Shown piece by piece: positions 6,715 to 13,450 of a DNA stretch of 13,450 nucleotides (position 1 is its first letter; every line of letters starts with the position of its first letter). The position numbers were made by a program, and so were the translations under genes. The stretch lies in assembly GCA_002724895.1 (NCBI GenBank), contig PBQB01000008.1, forward strand, positions 1 to 13,450. Reading direction: 5' to 3'. The notes beneath the pieces were generated by a model. It made no database searches. It was not told the origin of the DNA and saw only the letters and a program-made list of their open reading frames with translations. The stretch is from Flavobacteriales bacterium (lineage in GTDB: Bacteria > Bacteroidota > Bacteroidia > Flavobacteriales > BACL11).

Positions 6715-7227
6715 TTATTTAGCGTTTTTATAAACAGGAACAGCGGAACAGGCCTCTCCAAACATTAAGCTAAACACATACGGCTTTAATTGTTTTGAAA
6801 TTTCTATGTATAAGTCCGGAGTTAAAGCAATATTGCCAGAACAACCTTTTACAATTACCTTTTTGTTCTTATATATAGACCCGTCTATGTTAGTAATGTT
6901 ATTTATAAAAAGAATTTTAAAAACAGATTCTTTGGATCCAAAATAAATCTTTTGAGTAAAATTTTTTAAATATGAAGTAATAAGCATGTAAGCCCACATA
7001 GGAACAATACTGTCATTACTACAAAAAACAGCAACACACTTTGAACGATATTTTTTAAAATCATAGCTTTTGAGCTGCTTTCTGAATTCTTTTTCTATTA
7101 AAACATTTTTTTCAAACAGAAAATTTATAACGTCAAACTCTAAGATCTCATTTTTTGGAGCATAATCAGTAAGATCAAGAGTTATTAACCCACTTTTAGC
7201 AACTTTATTTATTATTTGATCAGTCAT
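6715..7227 (-). CDS. DUF2480 family protein, last gene of the SUF operon
   Basis: 170 aa, soluble, no signal peptide. It matches the DUF2480 family of Bacteroidota as I recall it: an N-terminal IINKVAKSGLITLDL segment, CSNDSIVPMWAYMLITSYL at 69-87, VIVKGCS at 124-130 and FGEACSAVPVYK near the end. Three Cys-Ser pairs (Cys69, Cys129, Cys160) are the best conserved positions I can recall in the family; Cys64 is an additional cysteine. They could be metal or cluster ligands, which is inference. It starts 2 bp after the DUF59 gene, and being last in a suf operon suggests a role linked to Fe-S clusters. No biochemical function is known to me. Its stop is 10 bp from that of the convergent rluF-type gene. 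Confidence 0.85.
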   Translation of the reverse strand: MTDQIINKVAKSGLITLDLTDYAPKNEILEFDVINFLFEKNVLIEKEFRKQLKSYDFKKYRSKCVAVFCSNDSIVPMWAYMLITSYLKNFTQKIYFGSKESVFKILFINNITNIDGSIYKNKKVIVKGCSGNIALTPDLYIEISKQLKPYVFSLMFGEACSAVPVYKNAK

Positions 7228-7229
7228 TT

Positions 7230-7550
7230 CTATAACATTCCTAACTCTAATTTAGCTTCTTCGCTCATCATATCTTTTGACCATTCAGGTTCAAAAACAA
7301 TATTTACTTTAACATTGTTAACACACGCTAATTTTTTTACTTTTTCCTCAACTTCTAGAGGAAGAGATTCTGCTACAGGGCAATTTGGAGATGTAAGTGT
7401 CATTGTGATTTTTACATCTTTTTTGTCATTCACTTTAACATCATAAATAAGCCCTAAGGCATATATGTTTACAGGAATTTCTGGATCATAAATTGTACAA
7501 ATAACCTCAATAATATCATCTCCTATTTTAGAAATTTCTTTTGGATTCAT
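7230..7550 (-). CDS. DUF59 (MIP18-type) SUF-associated protein, SufT/PaaD-like
   Basis: 106 aa, a single DUF59/MIP18 domain covering the whole protein. Diagnostic motifs are YDPEIPVNIYALGLIY (21-36), TSPNCPVAESLP (53-64) with the conserved Cys57, and a C-terminal VFEPEWSKDMMSEEAKLELG. Relatives act late in Fe-S protein maturation (eukaryotic MIP18/CIA2, bacterial SufT) and are cytosolic. Its place 2 bp after sufE and before DUF2480 supports this role. The paaD family of phenylacetate degradation shares the fold, but the suf context argues against that. I do not assign sufT as a symbol because that name is also used for longer proteins. Confidence 0.88.
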   Translation of the reverse strand: MNPKEISKIGDDIIEVICTIYDPEIPVNIYALGLIYDVKVNDKKDVKITMTLTSPNCPVAESLPLEVEEKVKKLACVNNVKVNIVFEPEWSKDMMSEEAKLELGML

Positions 7551-7552
7551 AT

Positions 7553-7972
7553 TTATTTGTTTTCAAGACCATAAGCATAAAGCTTCATTTGTTTAATCAT
7601 CGACAATAGCCCATTAGCTCTTGTTGCAGATAGGTGTTCAGAGAGGCCTATTTTTTTGATAAAAAAAAGATCACAATTAGTTATATCTTTCGGGGTTTGA
7701 TTAGATAAAATTTTTATTAGAAGAGCAATAATTCCTTTTGTCATAATCGCGTCACTATCCGCTGTAAAAACAATACTGTTTTTTTCTTTTTTTGCGATTA
7801 ACCAAACATTACTTTGACAGCCTTTTATTAGGTTTTCTTCAGTTTTGTGTTTGGCGTCTAAAACTTTCAACTCCTTACCTAAATCAATTAAATATTCATA
7901 CTTCTGAGTCCAGTCAGAGAATAAATTAAAATCAGAAATTATTTCTTGTTGTATTTCATCAATTAGCCTCAT
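7553..7972 (-). CDS. sufE: Cysteine desulfurase sulfur acceptor SufE
   Basis: 139 aa, the usual SufE length. Cys52 in KGCQSNVW is the sulfur-accepting cysteine, equivalent to E. coli SufE Cys51. The N-terminal helix with DWTQKYEYLIDLG (20-32) and the C-terminal LSATRANGLLSMI (113-125) are also characteristic. SufE takes persulfide sulfur from SufS and passes it to SufB. It begins 2 bp after the sufS stop, so translation is probably coupled and the partners are made together. The start is fixed by this spacing and by the family N-terminus. Confidence 0.95.
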   Translation of the reverse strand: MRLIDEIQQEIISDFNLFSDWTQKYEYLIDLGKELKVLDAKHKTEENLIKGCQSNVWLIAKKEKNSIVFTADSDAIMTKGIIALLIKILSNQTPKDITNCDLFFIKKIGLSEHLSATRANGLLSMIKQMKLYAYGLENK

Positions 7973-7974
7973 AA

Positions 7975-9189
7975 TTAAGTCAACATTTTTTTTGATTTTT
8001 TTATTGCATCAATGCACAAGTCTATTTCTTTAGTGGTATTGTAGACAGCAAAAGAAAGTCTAATTGTACCAGGAATATTATATTTTTTCATTAATGGCTG
8101 TGCACAATGGTGACCTGTTCGAATAGCTATTCCCATTTTATCTAGTAGTACACCAACATCGTATGGGTGAACATTTTTAATATTGAATGAAATAATTGCA
8201 GCTTTTTGATGCTTAGGGCCATAAATTATGACATCTTTAATTTCTAGCAATTTTTTAGTTGCGTATTGCAATAGTTTTTCTTGATGAGACTTAATATTAT
8301 CAAGCCCAACAGATTCTAAAAAATCTATTGATTTGGAAAAACTAACTACACCAGCTATGTTGGGGGTTCCTGCTTCAAATTTATGAGGAAGATCTGCATA
8401 AGTAGTTTTGTTAAAATCTACAGATTTTATCATTTCACCCCCCCCTTGATACGGTTCAAGCTCATTAAGTATTGATTCTTTTCCATATAAGACACCAACT
8501 CCAGTAGGCCCATATAGTTTGTGTGCAGAAAAACAGTAAAAGTCTACATTTAATTTTTGGACATCTAATTTTATATGCGATGCTGCTTGTGCTCCATCAA
8601 TAAAAACTTTAGCTTTAAATTTATGTGCTAAATCAATTATTTTTTTGATAGGATTAATCGTTCCTAAAACATTTGAAACATGAGATATAGAAACTAGTTT
8701 TGTTTTTTTTGAAAGAAGGGATTGAAACTTGTCAAAATCAATTTCTCCAGAATTTAATATTGGAACGACTTTTAGTACGGCTTTGTTTTTATCACAACAT
8801 ATTTGCCAAGGAACAATGTTTGAATGATGTTCCATTTCTGAAATAATCACTTCGTCACCTTCGTTAATATTGCTATCAAAAGTATTTGCTATTAAGTTGA
8901 TAGAATCTGTTGTTCCTTTTGTTAAAATTATTTCGCAAGTTTTTTTTGCGCCAATAAAATTTTTAATTTTTTCGCGAGTTTGCTCGTATTTTTCTGTAGA
9001 AAGATTACTTAAGTAATGCGCGCCTCTATGAACATTTGAATTTACTTTTTTATAATAATCTTCTATAGACCTTGTAACAGAGTTAGGCTTTTGAGTAGTA
9101 GCCCCATTGTCTAAATAGATTAAATCATGATTGTTTATTTTTTGATTTAATATTGGAAATAGATTTCTTACAGCGCTAACGTCAATCAT
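7975..9189 (-). CDS. sufS: Cysteine desulfurase SufS
   Basis: 404 aa, group II (SufS/CsdA) cysteine desulfurase, nearly identical in length and residue numbering to E. coli SufS. The PLP lysine is Lys224 in FSAHKLYGPTG, and the persulfide-forming Cys is Cys362 in RTGHHCAQP. YLDNGATTQKP (25-35), SNVHRGAHYLS and the PLP-phosphate contacts around THAG-type residues (EMEHHSN, 119-124) are present. It converts cysteine to alanine and hands the sulfur to SufE. The GGGEMI segment (249-254) is encoded by a run of eight G (8438-8445 on the + strand as C), unusual in AT-rich coding DNA. It starts 5 bp after sufD and ends 2 bp before sufE. Confidence 0.96.
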   Translation of the reverse strand: MIDVSAVRNLFPILNQKINNHDLIYLDNGATTQKPNSVTRSIEDYYKKVNSNVHRGAHYLSNLSTEKYEQTREKIKNFIGAKKTCEIILTKGTTDSINLIANTFDSNINEGDEVIISEMEHHSNIVPWQICCDKNKAVLKVVPILNSGEIDFDKFQSLLSKKTKLVSISHVSNVLGTINPIKKIIDLAHKFKAKVFIDGAQAASHIKLDVQKLNVDFYCFSAHKLYGPTGVGVLYGKESILNELEPYQGGGEMIKSVDFNKTTYADLPHKFEAGTPNIAGVVSFSKSIDFLESVGLDNIKSHQEKLLQYATKKLLEIKDVIIYGPKHQKAAIISFNIKNVHPYDVGVLLDKMGIAIRTGHHCAQPLMKKYNIPGTIRLSFAVYNTTKEIDLCIDAIKKSKKMLT

Positions 9190-9194
9190 AAATA

Positions 9195-10412
9195 TTATAA
9201 TTCTATGTCAACATTTAATTTGTTGGACATTGTTTTCTGTACTAAAGATCTAAGCTCAGCGATACTAATATTTTGAATTGCTTCAGACGCGAAAGCAAAC
9301 GTCAAAAGACCTTTAGCCTCTTCTAAACTAACACCACGGCTTCTTAAATAAAACAAGCTCTCTGAATCTAATTGCCCAATAGTACACCCATGACTACACT
9401 TGACATCGTCAGCATAAATTTCTAGTTGAGGCTTGCTGTTTATACTAGCATCATTGTTAAGGAGTAAACTATTATTGGCTTGAAACGCATCTATTTTTTG
9501 TGAATCTTTACGAACCATTATTTTTCCATTAAACACACCTTTGGATTTATCCAAATAGATTCCTTTGTAAAGTTCATTTGATCTACAGTTAGCATTTTTA
9601 TGATCAACAAAAGTGTGATTGTCTACAAATTGATTTTTTGTGAGTAAAGTAATGCCATTCATGTTACTTTCAGCATTTTGTCCATTTTGTTCAAAATTTA
9701 AGTTGTTTCTAATAAAAAGACCTCCAAAAATGACTGTATTTACAGTGCAAACAGAATCAGATTTTTGGTAAACATTAAGTGTATCAATTAATTTAGAGCG
9801 GGCTGTATCGTTTTGGATTTTATTAAATTCAACGTTAGAATTTTCAGCACAATTAATTTGAGTGAAATTGTTGCTTAAGGAATTTAAATCTGAAACATTT
9901 TTATTTTGCTCAATAAATTTAACATTAGAGTTTTTGCCAATAGAAATACAGTTTCTATATTGACTAAATATATTTTCTGTAGTATTTAGGAATAGAATTT
10001 CAATAGGCTCTTCTATTTGTATGTTTTCGTCTACCGAAATTGTAAAGCCATTTTTTGATAGGGAAGCATTTAAAAAATCTAGAGAAGAATGATTAGATAA
10101 GTTTTTAAAACTAGTGTAGTCACTAATAGTTACACCTTTTATGTTGGAGCTAGAGACTAACTTTCCGTCTAAAAAAACAATTTTATTTTTAAAGCCTAAA
10201 AAATATTTTTCAAAATCCTTAAATGTGTTTTTATTAGCACTGTAATGTAAAGTATAACTTTCTGATATTATTTTTTTGAGCGAAGTATATTTCCACTCCT
10301 CGTCTTTTATAGTAGGAAACCCTTTTGAAATAAATTCACCGAACAACTCTTGGCTTTCTTTAGAAAGATGAGATGTTTCGGCATATTGTTTTAAATTATC
10401 AATTAATGTCAT
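9195..10412 (-). CDS. sufD: Fe-S scaffold complex subunit SufD
   Basis: 405 aa, a little shorter than E. coli SufD (423). The N-terminal GFPTIKDEEWKYTSL (31-45) is the family signature, the middle is the variable beta-helix, and the C-terminal CSHGCTIGQLD...FYLRSRGVSLEEAKGLL block is conserved. His341 in CSHG corresponds to the E. coli SufD His360 implicated in cluster assembly with SufB. SufD forms the SufBC2D complex on which clusters are built. Its ATG overlaps the sufC stop (ATGA), giving translational coupling with its partner ATPase. Divergence in the middle region is normal for SufD. Confidence 0.94.
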   Translation of the reverse strand: MTLIDNLKQYAETSHLSKESQELFGEFISKGFPTIKDEEWKYTSLKKIISESYTLHYSANKNTFKDFEKYFLGFKNKIVFLDGKLVSSSNIKGVTISDYTSFKNLSNHSSLDFLNASLSKNGFTISVDENIQIEEPIEILFLNTTENIFSQYRNCISIGKNSNVKFIEQNKNVSDLNSLSNNFTQINCAENSNVEFNKIQNDTARSKLIDTLNVYQKSDSVCTVNTVIFGGLFIRNNLNFEQNGQNAESNMNGITLLTKNQFVDNHTFVDHKNANCRSNELYKGIYLDKSKGVFNGKIMVRKDSQKIDAFQANNSLLLNNDASINSKPQLEIYADDVKCSHGCTIGQLDSESLFYLRSRGVSLEEAKGLLTFAFASEAIQNISIAELRSLVQKTMSNKLNVDIEL

Positions 10413-11158
10413 TTTGTATCTTTAACTATCCAATCATATCCTTTTTCTTCAAGCTCTAGGGCTAATGATTTATCCCCAGATTTTATGATTTTGCCGTCAT
10501 ATAAAACATGAACATAATCAGGGATAATATATTCTAGCAATCTCTGGTAGTGTGTAATTACTATCGTTGCATTATCTTTATTTCTTAGTTTGTTTACGCC
10601 ATTTGCTACTATTCTTAGAGCATCAATATCTAGTCCAGAGTCTGTCTCGTCTAAAATTGCTAGCTTTGGTGATAACATTGCCATTTGAAATATTTCATTT
10701 CTCTTTTTTTCTCCACCTGAAAACCCTTCGTTCATATTTCTAGAAATATATCCCTCTTTAATACCTAAAAGAGACATTTTTTCTCGCATCAATTTTAAAA
10801 GCTCGCTTGCTGAAACAGGATCTTTACCCAGGGACTTTCTTTTAGCGTTAACGGATGTTTTAATGAAGTTAGCTACAGAAATACCAGGAATTTCAACTGG
10901 ATATTGGAAAGAAAGAAATATTCCTGCATTAGCCCTTTCCTCAGGGTCTAGTTCTGATAGGTCTTTACCTTCAAATGTCATTAAGCCATCAATAACTTCA
11001 TAATCCTCTTTACCAGCAATGACTGAAGAAAGAGTGCTTTTACCAGAACCATTTGGCCCCATTATTGCATGTATCTCACCAGCATTAACAGTTAAATCTA
11101 TTCCTTTTAAGATAGGAGTGCTTTCAACATTTGCGTTTAAGTTTTCAATTTTTAGCAT
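10409..11158 (-). CDS. sufC: SUF system ATPase SufC
   Basis: 249 aa, ABC-type ATPase without a membrane partner. Walker A is GPNGSGKST (34-42), the signature FSGGEKKR lies at 146-153, Walker B with the catalytic Glu is LAILDETDSGLD (166-177), and the switch His is His203 in ITHYQR. The SufC-type signature with EKKR (instead of the transporter QRQR form) and the DETDSGLDIDALR sequence separate it from transporter ATPases. SufC dimerises upon ATP binding and remodels SufB-SufD during cluster building. It begins 16 bp after sufB and overlaps sufD by 4 bp. Confidence 0.97.
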   Translation of the reverse strand: MLKIENLNANVESTPILKGIDLTVNAGEIHAIMGPNGSGKSTLSSVIAGKEDYEVIDGLMTFEGKDLSELDPEERANAGIFLSFQYPVEIPGISVANFIKTSVNAKRKSLGKDPVSASELLKLMREKMSLLGIKEGYISRNMNEGFSGGEKKRNEIFQMAMLSPKLAILDETDSGLDIDALRIVANGVNKLRNKDNATIVITHYQRLLEYIIPDYVHVLYDGKIIKSGDKSLALELEEKGYDWIVKDTK

Positions 11159-11174
11159 AATAATTTTATTTTTT

Positions 11175-12635
11175 TTAACCTACAGAGCCTTCTAAACTTA
11201 TTTCTAAGAGTTTTTGTGCTTCTACAGCAAACTCCATAGGTAATTGATTAAGAACATCTTTACAGTATCCGTTTACAATTAGAGCAATAGCCTCTTCAGT
11301 TCCGATACCTCTTTGATTACAATAAAAAAGCTGATCTTCACCGATTTTAGAAGTTGTAGCCTCGTGTTCTACTTGCGAAGAATCATTGTTAACTTCGATA
11401 TATGGGAATGTATGAGAACCGCACTTGTCACCCATGAGTAAGGAATCACACTGAGAAAAATTTCTACTGTTTGACGCCCCCTTGACAATTTTAACTAGGC
11501 CCCTATAATTACCATCACTTTTTCCAGCAGAAATCCCTTTAGCAATAATGGTACTTTTGGTATTTTTTCCTAAATGAATCATTTTTGTTCCTGTGTCTGC
11601 TTGCTGTCTATTATTTGTTACCGCTACAGAAAAAAATTCGCCTATAGAATTGTCTCCTTTTAAAATACACGATGGATATTTCCATGTTACAGCGGAGCCA
11701 GTTTCTACTTGAGTCCAAGAAATTTTAGCATTATTATGACAAACCCCTCTTTTTGTTACAAAGTTAAATACACCACCATTTCCATTTTTATCACCAGGGT
11801 ACCAGTTTTGCACTGTAGAATATTTAATGTCAGCATTATCTAAGGCAATAAGCTCAACCACTGCCGCATGTAATTGATTTTCGTCACGCATTGGTGCAGT
11901 ACAACCTTCTAAGTAACTAACCTGACTTCCTTCGTCAGCAATTAAAAGTGTTCTTTCAAACTGACCCGTTCCAGACTCATTTATTCTAAAATAGGTTGAT
12001 AATTCCATTGGACATTTTACCCCCTTAGGGATGTAGCAAAATGAGCCATCAGAAAAAACAGCAGAATTCAAAGCAGAAAAGAAATTATCTCTGTTTGGAA
12101 CAACGGTTCCTAAATATTTTTTAACTAAGTCTGGATAATCTTTAATTGCATCAGAAATTGAGCAAAAAATTATACCTTTTTCTTTTAAAGTTTCTTTAAA
12201 AGTTGTAGCAACAGAAACGGAATCCATCACAACATCTACAGCAACATTTGCTAAACGTTTTTGTTCATCAATAGATATACCAAGTTTGTCAAATGTTTTT
12301 TTCATTTCAGGATCTAACTCATCTAAACTATTTAAAACAGGCTTAGTTTTTGGGGCAGCATAATAAATAATATCTTGATAGTTAGGCTTTTTATAAGAGA
12401 TATTAGCCCAGTCAGGCTCCTCCATAGTAAGCCATACGTTGTAAGCTTTTAGGCGATATTCCAACATCCAATCAGGCTCATTTTTCTTTTTCGAGATTAA
12501 TCTAACAACATCTTCAGATAGACCTTTAGGGATGGTGTCAGATTCAATATTAGTTGTAAAACCATATTTATATTCAGAAGATGTAACCTCTTCTAACAAT
12601 CTTTCTTCTTGTTGTTGTTTGTTTTCCATTTTCAT
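11175..12635 (-). CDS. sufB: Fe-S scaffold subunit SufB
   Basis: 486 aa (E. coli 495). The N-terminal region contains YKYGF...[14 protein letters not shown] and [35 protein letters not shown] (181-199) and the C-terminal [21 protein letters not shown] block are nearly invariant in SufB. Cys396 (QCDSLL) corresponds to E. coli Cys405, the sulfur acceptor and cluster site, and Glu425 to Glu434. SufB receives sulfur from SufE and assembles a nascent cluster with SufC and SufD. Two in-frame ATGs (codons 1 and 3) can serve as start. The first is 11 bp after sufA and is used here, but the second cannot be excluded. Confidence 0.97.
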   Translation of the reverse strand: MKMENKQQQEERLLEEVTSSEYKYGFTTNIESDTIPKGLSEDVVRLISKKKNEPDWMLEYRLKAYNVWLTMEEPDWANISYKKPNYQDIIYYAAPKTKPVLNSLDELDPEMKKTFDKLGISIDEQKRLANVAVDVVMDSVSVATTFKETLKEKGIIFCSISDAIKDYPDLVKKYLGTVVPNRDNFFSALNSAVFSDGSFCYIPKGVKCPMELSTYFRINESGTGQFERTLLIADEGSQVSYLEGCTAPMRDENQLHAAVVELIALDNADIKYSTVQNWYPGDKNGNGGVFNFVTKRGVCHNNAKISWTQVETGSAVTWKYPSCILKGDNSIGEFFSVAVTNNRQQADTGTKMIHLGKNTKSTIIAKGISAGKSDGNYRGLVKIVKGASNSRNFSQCDSLLMGDKCGSHTFPYIEVNNDSSQVEHEATTSKIGEDQLFYCNQRGIGTEEAIALIVNGYCKDVLNQLPMEFAVEAQKLLEISLEGSVG

Positions 12636-12646
12636 TTAATTATTTA

Positions 12647-12967
12647 TTACAAAGAAAAACTCTCACCACAACCACATGTTCTGTTGGCATTAGGGTTATT
12701 AAATACAAATCCTTTTCCATTTAATCCGTCAGAAAACTCTAATGTGGTTCCCGCTAAGTATAATACACTTTTTTTATTTATTAAAAGAGTTATATCATTA
12801 TCTGTTATAACTTCATCTTCTTCAGTTTTTTTATTATCAAAAGCAAGTTTGTAACTGAGTCCAGAACAACCACCGCTTTCTACACCAACCCTGACATAAA
12901 TGTTTTTGGTGTCAGAACTTAATAATTCATTAAGTCTTTTTTTTGCTGATTCGCTAACTATTATCAT
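12647..12967 (-). CDS. sufA: A-type Fe-S carrier SufA (HesB/IscA family)
   Basis: 106 aa, full length for the family. The three ligand cysteines are Cys34 (SGGCSGL), Cys98 and Cys100 (CGCGESF), with standard spacing. The beta-rich fold and GxGFxFxNPNAxxTCGCG ending are typical. A-type carriers accept clusters from the SufBCD scaffold and deliver them to apo-proteins. Naming it SufA rather than IscA or ErpA rests on its place as first gene of the suf operon. The start ATG follows a 22-30 nt leader containing GAGAAAG, a possible weak ribosome-binding site. Confidence 0.92.
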   Translation of the reverse strand: MIIVSESAKKRLNELLSSDTKNIYVRVGVESGGCSGLSYKLAFDNKKTEEDEVITDNDITLLINKKSVLYLAGTTLEFSDGLNGKGFVFNNPNANRTCGCGESFSL

Positions 12968-12995
12968 CTTGCTTTCTCAATATTAAATAAGATTG

Positions 12996-13003
12996 CAAAA
13001 ATA
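12996..13003 (-). promoter_or_regulatory. Putative -7 element for the suf operon
   Basis: On the - strand TATTTTTG matches TAnnTTTG and ends 28 nt before the sufA ATG (12967), leaving a leader of about 20 nt. No -33 TTG is seen at the usual spacing, which may mean an activator or an alternative upstream signal. I see no clear Fur or IscR box in the 70-bp intergenic region. Confidence 0.5.
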
Positions 13004-13025
13004 CTAAATTCTTATTATACTTAGT

Positions 13026-13033
13026 TATCTTTG
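13026..13033 (+). promoter_or_regulatory. Putative -7 element for thiL (leaderless type)
   Basis: TATCTTTG matches TAnnTTTG and ends just 4 nt before the thiL ATG at 13038. Transcription would start at about the ATG, so the mRNA would be leaderless. No canonical -33 TTG is seen at 17-23 bp. Confidence 0.55.
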
Positions 13034-13037
13034 TGAT

Positions 13038-13450
13038 ATGAGTATTAAAAATGAAGAAAAAAAAAATCACACGCCAATTTCTGAATTAGGAGAATTTGGT
13101 TTAATTAAAAAAATTACTCAGAATTTAACACCAATTAACAAGTCAACCATCAAATCTGTCGGCGATGATGCTGCAGTCATTAAAAATGGTTCGAACTATA
13201 CATTAATTAGTAAGGATTTACTTGTAGAGGGGGTCCATTTTGACTTGTCATATGTTCCATTAACCCATTTAGGATACAAAAGTATTGCGGTGAATATTTC
13301 TGATATATGTGCTATGAATGGAGTTCCTAAACAGGTATTAATTGGAATAGCAATATCTAATAGATTTACAGTCGAGGCCGTACAAGACCTTTACAAGGGA
13401 ATTGAGTTCGCTTGTAAAAAGTATAATGTAGACTTGATAGGTGGAGACAC
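13038..13450 (+). CDS. thiL: Thiamine-monophosphate kinase ThiL, 3'-truncated by the window edge
   Basis: The first 138 codons are present (family length is about 320-350 aa). ISELGEFGLI (14-23), VGDDAAV (41-47, nucleotide/metal-binding Asp pair), DLLVEGVHFDLSYVP (60-74), HLGYKSIAVNISDICAMNG (77-95) and the edge motif VDLIGGDT (131-138) follow the ThiL/PurM-fold pattern in order. ThiL phosphorylates thiamine monophosphate to the active cofactor thiamine diphosphate, using ATP, in the cytosol. The start is supported by the -7 element 4 nt upstream and by the SELGEFGLI motif shortly after. Codons 6-10 contain a run of ten A (13057-13066). It is divergent from the suf operon. Confidence 0.93.
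   Translation, partial: MSIKNEEKKNHTPISELGEFGLIKKITQNLTPINKSTIKSVGDDAAVIKNGSNYTLISKDLLVEGVHFDLSYVPLTHLGYKSIAVNISDICAMNGVPKQVLIGIAISNRFTVEAVQDLYKGIEFACKKYNVDLIGGD

Larger units (their letters stand above)
6715..12967 (-). other. SUF iron-sulfur assembly operon (sufA-B-C-D-S-E-DUF59-DUF2480)
   Basis: Eight same-strand genes are packed with gaps of 11, 16, 5, 2, 2 and 2 bp and one 4-bp ATGA overlap (sufC/sufD). No internal promoter or terminator is evident, so a single transcript from upstream of sufA is likely. No SufR or IscR regulator gene is present within the window. Confidence 0.85.

Noticed and set aside
7216..7446. 76-aa open frame on the + strand over the DUF59 gene
   Set aside because: Antisense to a well-supported gene with Ser/Thr-rich shadow-like composition.
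12609..12854. 81-aa open frame on the + strand over sufA and the sufB start
   Set aside because: Antisense shadow of two recognised genes.
12968..13037. Possible Fur, IscR or SufR operator between sufA and thiL
   Set aside because: Only A/T-rich sequence and two -7 elements are seen; no convincing inverted repeat fits a known operator.
1..13450. Prophage, insertion sequence, CRISPR or defence system
   Set aside because: No transposase, integrase, terminal inverted repeats, regular spaced repeats or defence gene families were found; the genes are mostly core metabolism.

Overview
The window is AT-rich DNA, strongly biased to A/T-ending codons, from a member of the Bacteroidota, most likely a marine-type or streamlined Flavobacteriia. 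The evidence is the gene content: a sufA-B-C-D-S-E operon closed by a DUF59 protein and a DUF2480 protein, the long (631 aa) PurF-like amidotransferase typical of Bacteroidota, an S46 dipeptidyl-peptidase, and TAnnTTTG-type -7 promoter elements. Shine-Dalgarno sequences are weak or absent. No RNA genes, mobile elements or CRISPR arrays were seen.

Left part (1-3526, + strand): the 3' part of a group II PLP-dependent decarboxylase (glutamate / cysteine sulfinate / aspartate decarboxylase type) overlaps a DUF6695-like protein, which overlaps an 89-aa unknown protein. The large class II amidotransferase/PRTase follows 33 bp later, with its own possible promoter. A perfect 9+9 bp GC-rich hairpin at 3573-3590 then separates this block from the convergent gene.

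Middle (3645-6704): a secreted S46-family dipeptidyl-peptidase on the - strand is divergent from an rluF-type 23S rRNA pseudouridine synthase on the + strand. They share a 105-bp promoter region.

Right part (6715-12967, - strand): one compact operon for iron-sulfur cluster assembly, in transcription order sufA, sufB, sufC, sufD, sufS, sufE, DUF59 (SufT/MIP18-like), DUF2480. SufS and SufE mobilise sulfur, SufBCD is the scaffold ATPase complex, SufA carries clusters, and the DUF59 protein is a likely maturation factor. DUF2480 has three Cys-Ser motifs and no known role. Gaps are 2-16 bp and sufC/sufD overlap by 4 bp. Divergently, thiL (thiamine-monophosphate kinase) starts at 13038 and runs off the window, apparently from a leaderless promoter.

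Most of the window is ordinary housekeeping. The parts least explained by known biology are the DUF6695-like protein with its small CxxC partner, the divergent PurF-like enzyme, the DUF2480 member of the SUF operon, and the unusual specificity residue of the S46 peptidase. I found no clear new multi-gene system.
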